Positions 20,156-29,993 of a stretch of DNA of 58,937 nt are shown piece by piece. Position numbers and translations under genes: made by a program. This DNA comes from a bacterium. Its GTDB lineage: Bacteria; Patescibacteriota; Patescibacteriia; JAHIZJ01. Every line of letters begins with the position of its first letter. The first letter of the stretch is position 1. Location of the stretch: NCBI GenBank assembly GCA_030699685.1, contig JAUYLJ010000016.1:1-58937 (forward strand), written 5' to 3'. The notes beneath the pieces were generated by a model, which was not told where the DNA came from, made no database searches, and saw only the letters and a list, made by a program, of their open reading frames with translations.

Positions 20156-21307
20156 ATGAAAAAATTAGCAATCATAATAGGACTCGTTATTCTTGGAACA
20201 GCGGTTTTCTTGATTCTGCGGAATAACCCAACCCTGGAAGTTGAGAATGAAAATACGAATGGGCTTGAGATCAATGGGGGTGATGGCAACAGTTCCCTCA
20301 ACAGCAATGATGCGTTACGGCAGGAGCTTGAAGAATCAGCCGCTCAACCCGAAATTAAAACGATATTAGCTTCTGAAGTCTCCAATGTTGACAGCGGTTT
20401 CACATTTTCCGCCGTGGTACCAGTTGCTTGGGAGCTTGAGGCAGTACCAGCACTCGAATCAATAAATATTTTTGACCCGGCGGCTGCTAATGAATCGTCG
20501 TTGGAACAATCCCAGATTTTTATCCGGCAATTTATGGCCAATGACTTTCTGACACTATCAACGGTAACAATTCACTCTCGCGAAGAACTGACGATCAATG
20601 GCCGGCCAGCCGTTCGCTATGACATAGAGAAAAAGGCGGGAGTAGCTGATTTCCCTGATCAACCCTCTTGGCGTAACGAGCGGCACGTCGTGACCGATAT
20701 CAAGGTAATGGATCAGAACCCCTCGGTGTTTTACGTCATTGCCCGGCGGCCGGGGCTTGATGACGCAATTTATCAAGATTTTCTGGATAGTCTGAACCTA
20801 GATTATAAACCTGAGGCCGGGCTGGTGGAACCGGTGGAAGAATTCCGGGAGCGAATTACGCTGAAGCGCTTTGGTACCTATATCACGCCGGAGACTTCTC
20901 CAGTCCAGCCAGAGCGCTTTACCGGCTATCACACCGGAGTGGACGTGGAGTTTGCGGATGTCGATACGGAAATTCAGGTCCGCGCTATCGCCGAAGGAGA
21001 AGTGATAGAGGCTCAGACGGTGTCGGGGTATGGCGGTGTGGTGGTGATACGCCATACTATCAATGACGGACCATTATTGGCTCTCTATGGCCACCTTGAC
21101 GCGCAAACTATTCCAGCCAAGGGCTCGGCGGTGAGCGCGGGTGAAGCAATCGGCGTGTTAGGCGAAGGAGAAACGCTAGAAACAGACTTTGAAAGAAAAC
21201 ATCTGCATTTTGCTATGTTGAAAGGCTCGTCAGTGAATTTTCGCGGATATGTCCTTTCTGAAAATGAGTTAGGCGGATGGCATGACCCGCTGGAATTTTG
21301 GAGCTGA
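20156..21307 (+). CDS. M23-family (LytM-like) peptidase, membrane anchored
   Basis: HTGVDVEFADVDTEIQVRAIAEGEVIEAQTVSGYGGVVVIRH...LYGHL...KHLHFAML. Confidence 0.85.
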   Translation: MKKLAIIIGLVILGTAVFLILRNNPTLEVENENTNGLEINGGDGNSSLNSNDALRQELEESAAQPEIKTILASEVSNVDSGFTFSAVVPVAWELEAVPALESINIFDPAAANESSLEQSQIFIRQFMANDFLTLSTVTIHSREELTINGRPAVRYDIEKKAGVADFPDQPSWRNERHVVTDIKVMDQNPSVFYVIARRPGLDDAIYQDFLDSLNLDYKPEAGLVEPVEEFRERITLKRFGTYITPETSPVQPERFTGYHTGVDVEFADVDTEIQVRAIAEGEVIEAQTVSGYGGVVVIRHTINDGPLLALYGHLDAQTIPAKGSAVSAGEAIGVLGEGETLETDFERKHLHFAMLKGSSVNFRGYVLSENELGGWHDPLEFWS

Positions 21308-21363
21308 GGGGAATGTGTGGCCAAGCTGAGGCTTGGACTACCGAATACCATCGTATCGCAACC

Positions 21364-21396
21364 AAAAAACCGCCCAGACAATCTAGACGGTTTTTT
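21364..21396. terminator. Bidirectional-type intrinsic terminator
   Basis: aaaaaaccgcccagacaatctagacggttttttg between convergent genes. Confidence 0.8.
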
Positions 21397-21401
21397 GAAA
21401 C

Positions 21402-21617
21402 CTAACCTTGACCTTTGCCGTTGCAGCGCTGGATGCAGGCCTGGACGTCGCCGCCGCCCTCACGATAGCAGGCTTTGATACAGCCCCAGCTTGAGTCCTC
21501 ATACTCCATCGGCGCGGCTTCGGCGGATTGGGTCGAGCTTAGCAGGACCGCGTATCCGCCGATGGCGATGCCGACGACGAGGCAGGCGACGATGACGCCT
21601 TTGAGGATATTGCTCAT
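21402..21617 (-). CDS. Small exported Cys-containing peptide (71 aa)
   Basis: hydrophobic signal/TM then GCIKACYREGGGDVQACIQRC. Confidence 0.55.
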   Translation of the reverse strand: MSNILKGVIVACLVVGIAIGGYAVLLSSTQSAEAAPMEYEDSSWGCIKACYREGGGDVQACIQRCNGKGQG

Positions 21618-21744
21618 CGGGTTGTTCGTTAATTATTATATACAACCCTCAATAAAGGGTCCTTGGGACGACCACCAGTACAGACCATGTAGGTACAGTA
21701 CTCGTGGCGTCCAAGGACACTCGGGTTGAAGGTACGAGGCCGGC

Positions 21745-24531
21745 CTATTTGAGGTAGACCAGCTTCTGACTGACGGAGCTCGTGCTTGTCGTGAGACGCA
21801 CGAAGTACACGCCAGCGGCCAGAGAACGGTCGCGCCAGGAGACGCGGTAGTCACCGGGATCCTGGATCTCGTTGTCAACCAGTGTGGCGATTCTCCGGCC
21901 CTGGGGGTCGAAGACACCGAGATCGACACGGGACAGGCCCGGCAGCGTGTAGCTGATGGTTGTCCCACTGGTCGTAGCCGGATTTGGACCGAGCGACATC
22001 CGCAAGACCGCACGTGCCGCGGTTTCCGGGGCCGAGGAAGGATGAAGCATGTCGGGCAGCCAGACAGGCAGCCCGTAGGTCATCGCCCTCGAGAGGAAAT
22101 CGCGCATCGACGGTTGGGTGTGCCACAGGCGCCGAATGACGCGAAGGTAGATGTCGCCAACCAGCGACAAGTCTTCTGCCATCAGGCGCTCCTGAAAGTA
22201 CTCACGGGCGAATTCGAGGTAGAGCGCCTCTGGTCCGCCGCGGGAGTTTCCAAGAAGCAAGACGACTGAGGCTCCCTCGTCCGGATCAGCCACCGTCACC
22301 ATCTTGGCGAGGCCTGGGTAATAGCTGGGGTTGTTTCTATCCCCATCGCCCAGGCCGCATCCCACAAACTCGGCTACGATCCGCTTCTTCACGGGCAGGT
22401 AGCTCATGTCAAAGATAGGATCATACACCCGCTGGACGATGTAGCCGGGCCAAATGTTGCGGTTGGTGGTTCGGCCGGTACCGATCCACTCCTGGCGGTA
22501 GGCGTTGGCCACGAAGGCATCGAGCCGCTCACCGTATGAGTTGCAGTCGTCGAAGTCGCTGTCACGAATCGGCAGGTAGGAGATACCCGCGTCCTCGAAC
22601 CAGCCGCCGATCTCGTTGAAGGTCAGCCGCGGTTCGTCGGTAATGTTGCACAAGCTGCCGCGATCGCCGACCAGCGCCAGCACGCCCGGGTTGGGGATGT
22701 TGACGCCGTTGTAGTACTCCATCGCAGACTGGACCGCGTTCTCGACCTCGAAGAGCTGATAGGCAGCGACTCGATACGGCAGAACTTCCGGGCCGTCACC
22801 ATAGAAGTCGGTGATGGCCAGATCGCTGGCGCAGGATGACCAGTAGCAGTCGTCATACTCATTGTCGGGATGATAGGTCGTCCCGACCTTGTTCTTCTCT
22901 GGTTCGAGGCCCTCGTTGGCTTCACCAACGATGACGAGCAAGGGCCGCCGCCGCCAATCCGCGTTGACGCAAGATTCGAAGACCCCGCGCATGACATTGC
23001 GACATTCGTAGGGGTCTTCTGAGCCGAGGATCTTTTTGCACACCCAACCCTGATCTTCCCACCATTGGATGACGGGATCGCATGCGTCGAGGAAGTCGCC
23101 TCGCGAGGAGTAGAACACGATGTCGGCCGGCGAATAAGGTCCGCCGCCGCCTTGCGCGTTCGGATCCTGCATGACAGGCAAGGGTCTTGGGAGGGTATTG
23201 GTTGTTCGTAGAAGTTCTAGGTTGGCGGGTGGCACAGAACTCCGGTTGAAGGGTCGCGTTGAGTACTCTGTGTCGGGATCATCATCGGTCTCGACCACCT
23301 CGTACGCATCCGCTCCGACCGGGTCGACTACCTCGTAGTAGTGCGGCCAGTCGGGACCTCCTTCAGCGGGGACGACACCGACGACACGATCCCGGCTCTT
23401 GCCGGCGTAGACCGTGAAGTACTGCGACCCCAGCTCCGGGTCGGTGCTCCAGCAGACGTGGGTGCCGTTGACCTCCTCCCAGGCCCAGGCTCCTTCGAAG
23501 CCGCAAGCCGTATTTGGGTCGTCCGGCACGTCCGCGTAGACGGAAAACTCGTACTCTCCGCCGTTCGGCCCGATACCGTCGGCGTCGAAAGGCTTCCCGC
23601 CTCGTGAGAGCGCTTCGTCGGTCACCATGATCGTGACATCTCCTGGGTCGTAGGGGTGGATGATGAACTCTATCTCATCCCCACGAACGTCGATGTCACG
23701 AAGCACTGCCCGGCCGTTCGCCACGACCGGCGCCCGGTCAGTCAGGTCATCTAACATGTCACTATCGAAACGCACCCAGCCCGGCGTGTCTTCGTAGATG
23801 ACGCCGCCGTTTTGCGGCTCCACCTCGAGAAGTACCGGCGACAGAACCGTCTCGCCGTTCTTGAACTGCGCTAGGTTTGGAGCGAGAATGATGGCGTTAC
23901 CAACCTGCCGATTGTCAATACCGTTACGTCCATCAAGCGCTCCGAAGAGCGTCTCGAAGTCCGAGACGGTGCAGCAAGTGTCGACGCAGGCCACCAGACA
24001 TCTGGCGTCCTGGTACCCGCTCTCCAGCCAAAACTGGCTCCAGCAAGCACGGTAGACGACGAGTTCCTCATTCCCGCCGTCGAAAAGGTAGTTGACGGTT
24101 TCAGGGTTGACGGCGATACCGTAGCCACCCGCCGACTGGGACTTCCAGATCTGGTATTCGTTCCATCCGTTGTCGAGATGGAACTCATACGCGTTGTCCC
24201 GATCGGTTTCGTTTGTGTATGCCTCATAGGTTGAGGCATATTCGGAACCGTGGGTCTCGACGAAGAAGATGGCCCGATGGTACTGCCACTCCAAGTAGAA
24301 CTTGAACTTGGCCAGACCACAGTCCGGAATCGATCCGCTGCCGGAGTCATTGCTAAAGGGAACATAGGCGTAGCCATGGTTGCGAATCACCTCTGGCATG
24401 ACCGAGTATCCTGTGTTCAGGTGGAAGTTGTACGGCTTCAACACCGTAGCGCTGTCGTAGAAGGGATCCCTCGCCGCCCCCATGTTCATGAGGAGCAGGA
24501 GAGTGACAGCAAGAAGCGTGAGCTTGTTCAT
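21745..24531 (-). CDS. Gingipain-like (C25-type) secreted protein with T9SS/FlgD-like C-terminal sorting domain
   Basis: signal peptide; LLVIVGEANEGLEPEKNKVGTTYHPDNEYDDCYW...DLAITDFYGDGPEVLPYRVAAY; C-term LSLGPNPATTSGTTISYTLPGLSRVDLGVFDPQGRRIATLVDNEIQDPGDYRVSWRDRSLAAGVYFVRLTT. Confidence 0.75.
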   Translation of the reverse strand: MNKLTLLAVTLLLLMNMGAARDPFYDSATVLKPYNFHLNTGYSVMPEVIRNHGYAYVPFSNDSGSGSIPDCGLAKFKFYLEWQYHRAIFFVETHGSEYASTYEAYTNETDRDNAYEFHLDNGWNEYQIWKSQSAGGYGIAVNPETVNYLFDGGNEELVVYRACWSQFWLESGYQDARCLVACVDTCCTVSDFETLFGALDGRNGIDNRQVGNAIILAPNLAQFKNGETVLSPVLLEVEPQNGGVIYEDTPGWVRFDSDMLDDLTDRAPVVANGRAVLRDIDVRGDEIEFIIHPYDPGDVTIMVTDEALSRGGKPFDADGIGPNGGEYEFSVYADVPDDPNTACGFEGAWAWEEVNGTHVCWSTDPELGSQYFTVYAGKSRDRVVGVVPAEGGPDWPHYYEVVDPVGADAYEVVETDDDPDTEYSTRPFNRSSVPPANLELLRTTNTLPRPLPVMQDPNAQGGGGPYSPADIVFYSSRGDFLDACDPVIQWWEDQGWVCKKILGSEDPYECRNVMRGVFESCVNADWRRRPLLVIVGEANEGLEPEKNKVGTTYHPDNEYDDCYWSSCASDLAITDFYGDGPEVLPYRVAAYQLFEVENAVQSAMEYYNGVNIPNPGVLALVGDRGSLCNITDEPRLTFNEIGGWFEDAGISYLPIRDSDFDDCNSYGERLDAFVANAYRQEWIGTGRTTNRNIWPGYIVQRVYDPIFDMSYLPVKKRIVAEFVGCGLGDGDRNNPSYYPGLAKMVTVADPDEGASVVLLLGNSRGGPEALYLEFAREYFQERLMAEDLSLVGDIYLRVIRRLWHTQPSMRDFLSRAMTYGLPVWLPDMLHPSSAPETAARAVLRMSLGPNPATTSGTTISYTLPGLSRVDLGVFDPQGRRIATLVDNEIQDPGDYRVSWRDRSLAAGVYFVRLTTSTSSVSQKLVYLK

Positions 24532-24534
24532 GCG

Positions 24535-25227
24535 TCATTCCCCCACATAGCTCAGAGGCTTGGGTTGAAGGAAGACTGGCTGTGCTTCAGCCGGAATCCT
24601 CAGGTCCTGCGGGGTCCCACCTTCCTGCGCCTGCTCGATGATTCCGAGTAAGCGTGGACGGTCTTTCTGGTCGTAGATACCAACCAGTCTACCGTCCTGG
24701 AAGATGAAGATGTCGCCGTTATCCAGCATGCGCTGATAGGATGCCGCAACCTCGTGAAAAGTTGCGGACTGGAACAGCACATTGGATGTGTAGAGCTCTT
24801 CGATGTTTCCGTCATGGTATCGAACCCAGATGGCGCTTCCGCGCTTGGACGGAACAGCTTCAGCTACCACATCCGCGTGTTCACGGAGCACTTGGGCTCC
24901 TGCCGCTGCGATCTCGGGATAGCTTCCGCCTCGTTGGGCGGCTCTCATCATCACCTCGAAGGCTTCCCTGTCCGCGCGGCCTTTCGCCGTGTCGGAGTAG
25001 GCCTTGGGCACGGACTTGACCATGACCTCAGCCACAAAACCATTGATGGCGATGACGCTGTCTCCGTCGACGAAGCGCACTGAGACCAGGTTCGAGTCGG
25101 GGGTCGGAGTGACGGGGTTGCCGTCAATGATCACTTGCGTCTGGTTCCAGACTTCGGGCAGCTTGGCCTGCGCGGCCATACTGCAAAGAAGTCCGGTCAC
25201 AACCAGAACCAGAGTCATGAGTTTCAT
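24535..25227 (-). CDS. Hypothetical exported protein
   Basis: 230 aa, N-terminal signal peptide MKLMTLVLVVTGLLCSMAAQA; almost abuts the next gene. Confidence 0.65.
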   Translation of the reverse strand: MKLMTLVLVVTGLLCSMAAQAKLPEVWNQTQVIIDGNPVTPTPDSNLVSVRFVDGDSVIAINGFVAEVMVKSVPKAYSDTAKGRADREAFEVMMRAAQRGGSYPEIAAAGAQVLREHADVVAEAVPSKRGSAIWVRYHDGNIEELYTSNVLFQSATFHEVAASYQRMLDNGDIFIFQDGRLVGIYDQKDRPRLLGIIEQAQEGGTPQDLRIPAEAQPVFLQPKPLSYVGE

Positions 25228-25833
25228 AGAGAACCTCCTCGCGTTTCCGCGATTTTTGGTATTCAGTTGTCAAGGATCGTTCCTTGACGTGCTTCTGCCG
25301 GCCACGCTGGCCTGGTTGCATCAGATCCTCTGGTGCACGCTGGGCGTCTATCCATCATATAGATGGGCGACCAGCAGCCTCGGGGAAGAGATAGCACAAT
25401 GAACACCTGGGATGTGAGGCGGTGGTATGTTTGGATGAATTGTTGTGGCGGTTTCGCTACTGGCTCCCCGCTGCTCAGCTCCCGTTTTTTGGCGGAAATA
25501 AGCGACCAATTTGAGTCAGCGGATCATTACCTCACATCTCTTGCCAGCTTATACCCTTAAGGAAATTTTTGTCAAGAAGGAAGATGAGGGGTAACGGGAA
25601 ATTAAATAATCGTTTTTGTGAGCTTACCTGTGGAAAATTTAGGTAGTTTTTTGGACAATTCAAGCACGATCTTCCTCCCTGCTTACTTCATCCAAAGAAA
25701 TGGATATCGGTTTGAACCACGTTACTATTCATTCGGGATGTTCATCGAAGCTTTGGCGGATTATTCGCATTGGCTAAAGGAGTTAACATAACACCTAAAT
25801 TTATTACCGCTCCGTAAGCCTAGCTCTATGCGA

Positions 25834-25868
25834 ATAAAAAAACCCGGAGGGCTTGATAACCCACCGGG
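25834..25868 (-). terminator. Intrinsic terminator of PRTase-pyrF unit
   Basis: aaaaaaacccggagggcttgataacccaccgggt. Confidence 0.75.
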
Positions 25869-25897
25869 TATGTTTGAGTTTTGGTCCTGACCTGGTA

Positions 25898-26656
25898 TTA
25901 GGAACCAGTAGTCAGTCCCGGAGAGAGCGGCTTCCCGTATCTGGCCAGCTCTACCCAATGCTCTTTCGGGCGAATACGCTTCGACCCTGCTTGGCAGAGT
26001 GGGCAAACATCTGGACCGCTCCAGGTTTGGATGTCGTAGTGTGCGTAAGCTGTCACCGGTCTGTCTTCGAACACCGTCACATCCGACCGGTGAATGAGCA
26101 CTCCAACAACCGGTGCGAACCGGACTGGATGAGGATTGCCATCCCGGATTCCCTGACGGACTGCCTTCAGGGTGCTTGCAGTCGTCATGAGCTCTTCGAC
26201 CTGAAGGACAACCTCGTCGGGAGCAATGGTCAGCCGCTTCCACTGCTGGGTTTTTTCAGGACCCTTTACCGTGAAATCATGCTGAGCATTAGCTCCGATA
26301 GCCACGCTGTGAGAAAGATCGGCTCCAGCGTGGTCAGAGCCGATTACCCAATCAATCGCCCCGTTGTAGCGCTCCCGGATCTTTTCCAGGAGCTTGACGC
26401 CGAAGAGCTGGCAAAGGTTGGTGTATCTCAGAACGCGCAAAGTATCGATAAAGCCGTCACTGCAACCTCCGGCAGTGAGCTCGGCATGCGGATGTTCCGG
26501 ATTGCCGGAATGAAACCACATCGCTTCGCACAGGCCGAAGATATGGCCGATCTCAGCTTCTGAAAGATGGCGTCCGGCAAAGTGTTCGGATTCGAGCTGT
26601 CGGAGCTCGCCCACACTTGTCATTGCGAAGACGTCTTCGGAATTGAGAACTCCCAT
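25898..26656 (-). CDS. Orotate phosphoribosyltransferase-like PRTase
   Basis: HAELTAGGCSDGFIDTLRVL (cf. OPRT LxSGxHSDxYID) and VVLQVEELMTTASTLKAV (PRPP-loop position). Confidence 0.7.
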   Translation of the reverse strand: MGVLNSEDVFAMTSVGELRQLESEHFAGRHLSEAEIGHIFGLCEAMWFHSGNPEHPHAELTAGGCSDGFIDTLRVLRYTNLCQLFGVKLLEKIRERYNGAIDWVIGSDHAGADLSHSVAIGANAQHDFTVKGPEKTQQWKRLTIAPDEVVLQVEELMTTASTLKAVRQGIRDGNPHPVRFAPVVGVLIHRSDVTVFEDRPVTAYAHYDIQTWSGPDVCPLCQAGSKRIRPKEHWVELARYGKPLSPGLTTGS

Positions 26657-26667
26657 TGCGTGTCATC

Positions 26668-27573
26668 CTATCCCTGCGACCCGACGCCCGGAGTAAGTAT
26701 CCGGTAACGGTTGATCTGGTTGTTGAGTTCTTCGGCCTTCAAGCCGGCGGCCTCGGCGAAGTCCTCTCCGTCAGAGGCGAAGATGATTCCGCGAGACGAG
26801 TTGATGATCATCCCGGTTCCATCCTCAGTTTGTCCGGCTTCTACCGCTAGCTGGACTGGGTCACCCTGAACTTCACCGTGATCCGCCTGTTGCTTCCCGA
26901 GGCCGGGATTGAGCAGGTAGACACGGTTTCCGATCGCCTCGCGCATCTGACGCAGCTCGCCGGGATAGGTGGCGCCCATGACGAGGCCGATGTTGCTGTT
27001 GGCGTTCCACTTGGCGGCGATCCGTCTGCCTGACCAGAGCCAATAAGGCTCAGTCAGAGGTTCACCATCCCTCACCCCGGTTAACACCGGCGCGTCTTGC
27101 ATCTCCTGGGCGCCGGGATTGCTGGTCCGGCAGACGAAGATGGCGCCGCGATCCGGACGCTCGAAGAAGGGCGCCATAGACTGGCTGCCCGGGTAGGATC
27201 CCAGCGTGACCGCGTCGGCGCCATAGACGTCGAAGCAGGTGCGGGCGTAGGCCTGGGCCGTGTTCAGGACGTCGAATCTCTTCGCGTCCAGGATAACGAC
27301 GTGATGATGATGCGTTCGGCGGAGTTCCTGGATGGCTTCGATCATCGCGCCCAGCATCCGCGCTTCTTCGTAGAAGGCAATCTGGAACTTGAAGAAGGCG
27401 CAGTGCGGCGCGCACTTCTCGGCGACAGCCAGAACGAACTCAACGATCGCGTCGTGCTGCGGCCGCTTTCGCAGATGGGCGGGTAGCTGACTGACGTCCA
27501 CGTCCATCCCGACGCAGACGAGGCTGTTGGTAAACTTCCAGGCCCGTTCAAGCCGTTCTCTGAAGGTGTCCAT
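26668..27573 (-). CDS. pyrF: Orotidine 5'-phosphate decarboxylase (type 2-like)
   Basis: VCVGMDVDVSQLP; VVILDAKRFDVLNTAQAYA; VMGATYPGELRQMRE; LLNPGLGKQQAD; INSSRGIIFAS; start set at ATG 27573. Confidence 0.85.
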   Translation of the reverse strand: MDTFRERLERAWKFTNSLVCVGMDVDVSQLPAHLRKRPQHDAIVEFVLAVAEKCAPHCAFFKFQIAFYEEARMLGAMIEAIQELRRTHHHHVVILDAKRFDVLNTAQAYARTCFDVYGADAVTLGSYPGSQSMAPFFERPDRGAIFVCRTSNPGAQEMQDAPVLTGVRDGEPLTEPYWLWSGRRIAAKWNANSNIGLVMGATYPGELRQMREAIGNRVYLLNPGLGKQQADHGEVQGDPVQLAVEAGQTEDGTGMIINSSRGIIFASDGEDFAEAAGLKAEELNNQINRYRILTPGVGSQG

Positions 27574-27599
27574 GAGAAATCTTCCTCCCCGGTGGGTTG

Positions 27600-27827
27600 T
27601 TACCAGACTATGAAGGTGGTTCCGTACAGGTGGAGGACGAATCCTCCCCCCGGAGTCGGACAGCTGTCCGCGGGATAGCGGGATTCTGCACCCATTTCTC
27701 GGACGCTGAGCAAGCGTCCTTCGTCGCTCAGGCCGCAAGTAGCGGCTCCAGGTTCAGTCTTGTGACTGCTTGGAACCACCGCAGCCAAAAACGCGAAGCC
27801 GCGCAGTAGCATCGGTAGTATTCTCAT
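27600..27827 (-). CDS. Small exported protein
   Basis: 75 aa with signal-like N-terminus upstream of pyrF in the same direction. Confidence 0.4.
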   Translation of the reverse strand: MRILPMLLRGFAFLAAVVPSSHKTEPGAATCGLSDEGRLLSVREMGAESRYPADSCPTPGGGFVLHLYGTTFIVW

Positions 27828-28263
27828 CGTGCCCTCATGTGACGTGGTATTTTGTTGTCAGGGAGCAGTGCTCCCCTCCGTGAGCGCCACTATCGTATCA
27901 CGCGTCAATACGCCGGTCAAACAAAATAAAAAGTGAATGGATAATTAACAACGGGTAACTTGTAACTGGGACTGGGAAATGAGGATTAGTAATAGTGATG
28001 AATAACCAGTAATCAGATATGGGTACAGTTGAGAGTTACGGGTGACGAGTGACTGGTTAATTAGTTGATTGGATAATTAGTTAATTAGAAATACTACACC
28101 GCTTTGCATAATTTCACACTACGGTGATCTGCCGTAGGCACGACATAATGTATCATTCACTCTAAAAAACAAGTCGGTTGAAGGAAAGAATCCGACTGCG
28201 GGGCTTATTGAGGATTAGTGGTAAAGCTGAAGCTTTATAATCCTCCCGGGCGCGCGGGGTTGC

Positions 28264-28755
28264 CTAGAGCGTTTTCCAGAGGAAAAGGCCGATGATCATG
28301 ATGCCGACCGCTACTTTCACGATTGTGCCGCCGACAAAACCGACCAGGTGGTAGTTTTCCGTCTCAATCTTGTAGATAGCATCGCGGCCGGAAACGAGCT
28401 CACCAATGACCGCGCCGACAATCGGGAGAATCACCAGTACGGCGGGAGTATTAAAACCCGCTCCGATAATTCCTCCGGCCAGCGCTCCTGCCACGCCCCA
28501 GAAGCTGATTTCAAGCTTCCGAGTACCGCGGAGACTGGCGATGAGATCAAGTAAAAACACCAGGATGATCAAGAGTGTGGTCAGGATAAGGAAATTCGCG
28601 TCAATCTTCTCGAACTCGGTGGTAATCCCGTAAATGACCACCACACTCCAGAGTAGGGGTAAGCCAGGGAGGGACGGAAAAATAGTTCCTAAAAACCCGA
28701 TCACCATCAGCAAAGCGGTGACAACGACGAGAAGGGAATTGACTGTTTCAAACAT
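28264..28755 (-). CDS. DUF456 membrane protein
   Basis: VVTALLMVIGFLGTIFPSLPGLPLLWSVVVIYG; Gly-rich TM repeats. Confidence 0.85.
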   Translation of the reverse strand: MFETVNSLLVVVTALLMVIGFLGTIFPSLPGLPLLWSVVVIYGITTEFEKIDANFLILTTLLIILVFLLDLIASLRGTRKLEISFWGVAGALAGGIIGAGFNTPAVLVILPIVGAVIGELVSGRDAIYKIETENYHLVGFVGGTIVKVAVGIMIIGLFLWKTL

Positions 28756-28765
28756 GATTTTATGA

Positions 28766-29458
28766 TTACCAATCCTTGGCTTGGATCGCGGCTCGGGCGG
28801 CGTTTTCTTCCGCCTCGTGTTTGGAGGCACCGCGACCGCGGGCGATTTCGGTGTTATCGAGGTAGACGCCGATGACGAATTCTTTGGCGTGATCCGGGCC
28901 CGATTCTTCCATCACCTGGTAGCGCGGAGTGATGGATTCGATTTCCTGAGCTTTTTCCTGGAAGCGGCTTTTCGGGTCGAGATACAGCTTGTGTTCGAGG
29001 ATTTCTTCCAGCTTGGGCAGGAGTGTTCGGTGGATGAAATCCTTGGCTTGGTCGTAATCCTGATCCATATAGATCGCGCCGATCACCGCTTCATAAGCGT
29101 TGGCAATGATGTACCGCCGGGCTTTTTCGTTCGTGTCCCGGGCTTCACCGCGGCTCAGGTGAAGTGAATCATAGAGGTTGAGGGCTTCGGCAGCGTCGGC
29201 CAAGGTCTGGCTTTTGACGAGCGAGGCTCTCCAGTTGGTCAGCTCGCCCTCAGGTTTGTCAGGAAAAGCGTCAAAGAGGTGACGGGTCACGACCAGTTCG
29301 AGCACGGCGTCACCCAGGAACTCCAGACGTTCATTGTGGCCCAGGGCGAAACCCGGATGCTCGTTTAAGTATGACCGGTGAACCAACGCTTGGGTTAAGA
29401 GGTCTTGGTCGCGAAACTTCACGCCAATATTTTTTTCTACTTCGGAATGATCTTTCAT
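28766..29458 (-). CDS. rnc: Ribonuclease III
   Basis: HNERLEFLGDAVLELVVTRHLF signature; C-terminal dsRBD GRGASKHEAEENAARAAI. Confidence 0.97.
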   Translation of the reverse strand: MKDHSEVEKNIGVKFRDQDLLTQALVHRSYLNEHPGFALGHNERLEFLGDAVLELVVTRHLFDAFPDKPEGELTNWRASLVKSQTLADAAEALNLYDSLHLSRGEARDTNEKARRYIIANAYEAVIGAIYMDQDYDQAKDFIHRTLLPKLEEILEHKLYLDPKSRFQEKAQEIESITPRYQVMEESGPDHAKEFVIGVYLDNTEIARGRGASKHEAEENAARAAIQAKDW

Positions 29459-29532
29459 GGTGGCTCCTGGCCGCCCCAGCAAAGGGAACCGGGAATCAAG
29501 TGATGCCGCGCTTCCTGCGCCGATGCGTTTAT

Positions 29533-29982
29533 TTATTGTTTAGGTTGAGATGGTTCACTGATTGTCTGCTCCATGTCTTTATAGATGGCCCCGAGCACGC
29601 CGTTGACAAACTTTCCGGATGACTCGCCGCCAAAGGACTTGGCGAGCTCAATCGCTTCGTTGATCGCCACTTTCGGGGGAATGTCATCGTCAAAGCGCAG
29701 TTCAAAAACTCCGATCCGGAGTATATTCCGATCGACGACGGTAATCTGCGCCAGCGGCCATTCGGGAGCGTATTTCGTGATAAGCTCATCGATCTTCGGC
29801 TGATGCTGCAGCACCCCTTCGACGATATGAAGAGTGAATTTCGGATCGTCAAACCCGGGGGCGAATTTGTCTATATTCTTCTTGGCGGTGTCAGTGATGC
29901 GTCCAGTCGTTTTTTGACCATTGAAATCCCACTCATAGAGGGTTTGCATGGCGACGGTGCGTCCGAGATGACGATTGGACAT
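29533..29982 (-). CDS. nusB: Transcription antitermination protein NusB
   Basis: [19 protein letters not shown]-like [45 protein letters not shown]. Confidence 0.95.
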   Translation of the reverse strand: MSNRHLGRTVAMQTLYEWDFNGQKTTGRITDTAKKNIDKFAPGFDDPKFTLHIVEGVLQHQPKIDELITKYAPEWPLAQITVVDRNILRIGVFELRFDDDIPPKVAINEAIELAKSFGGESSGKFVNGVLGAIYKDMEQTISEPSQPKQ

Positions 29983-29993
29983 GGAAACTTCGC

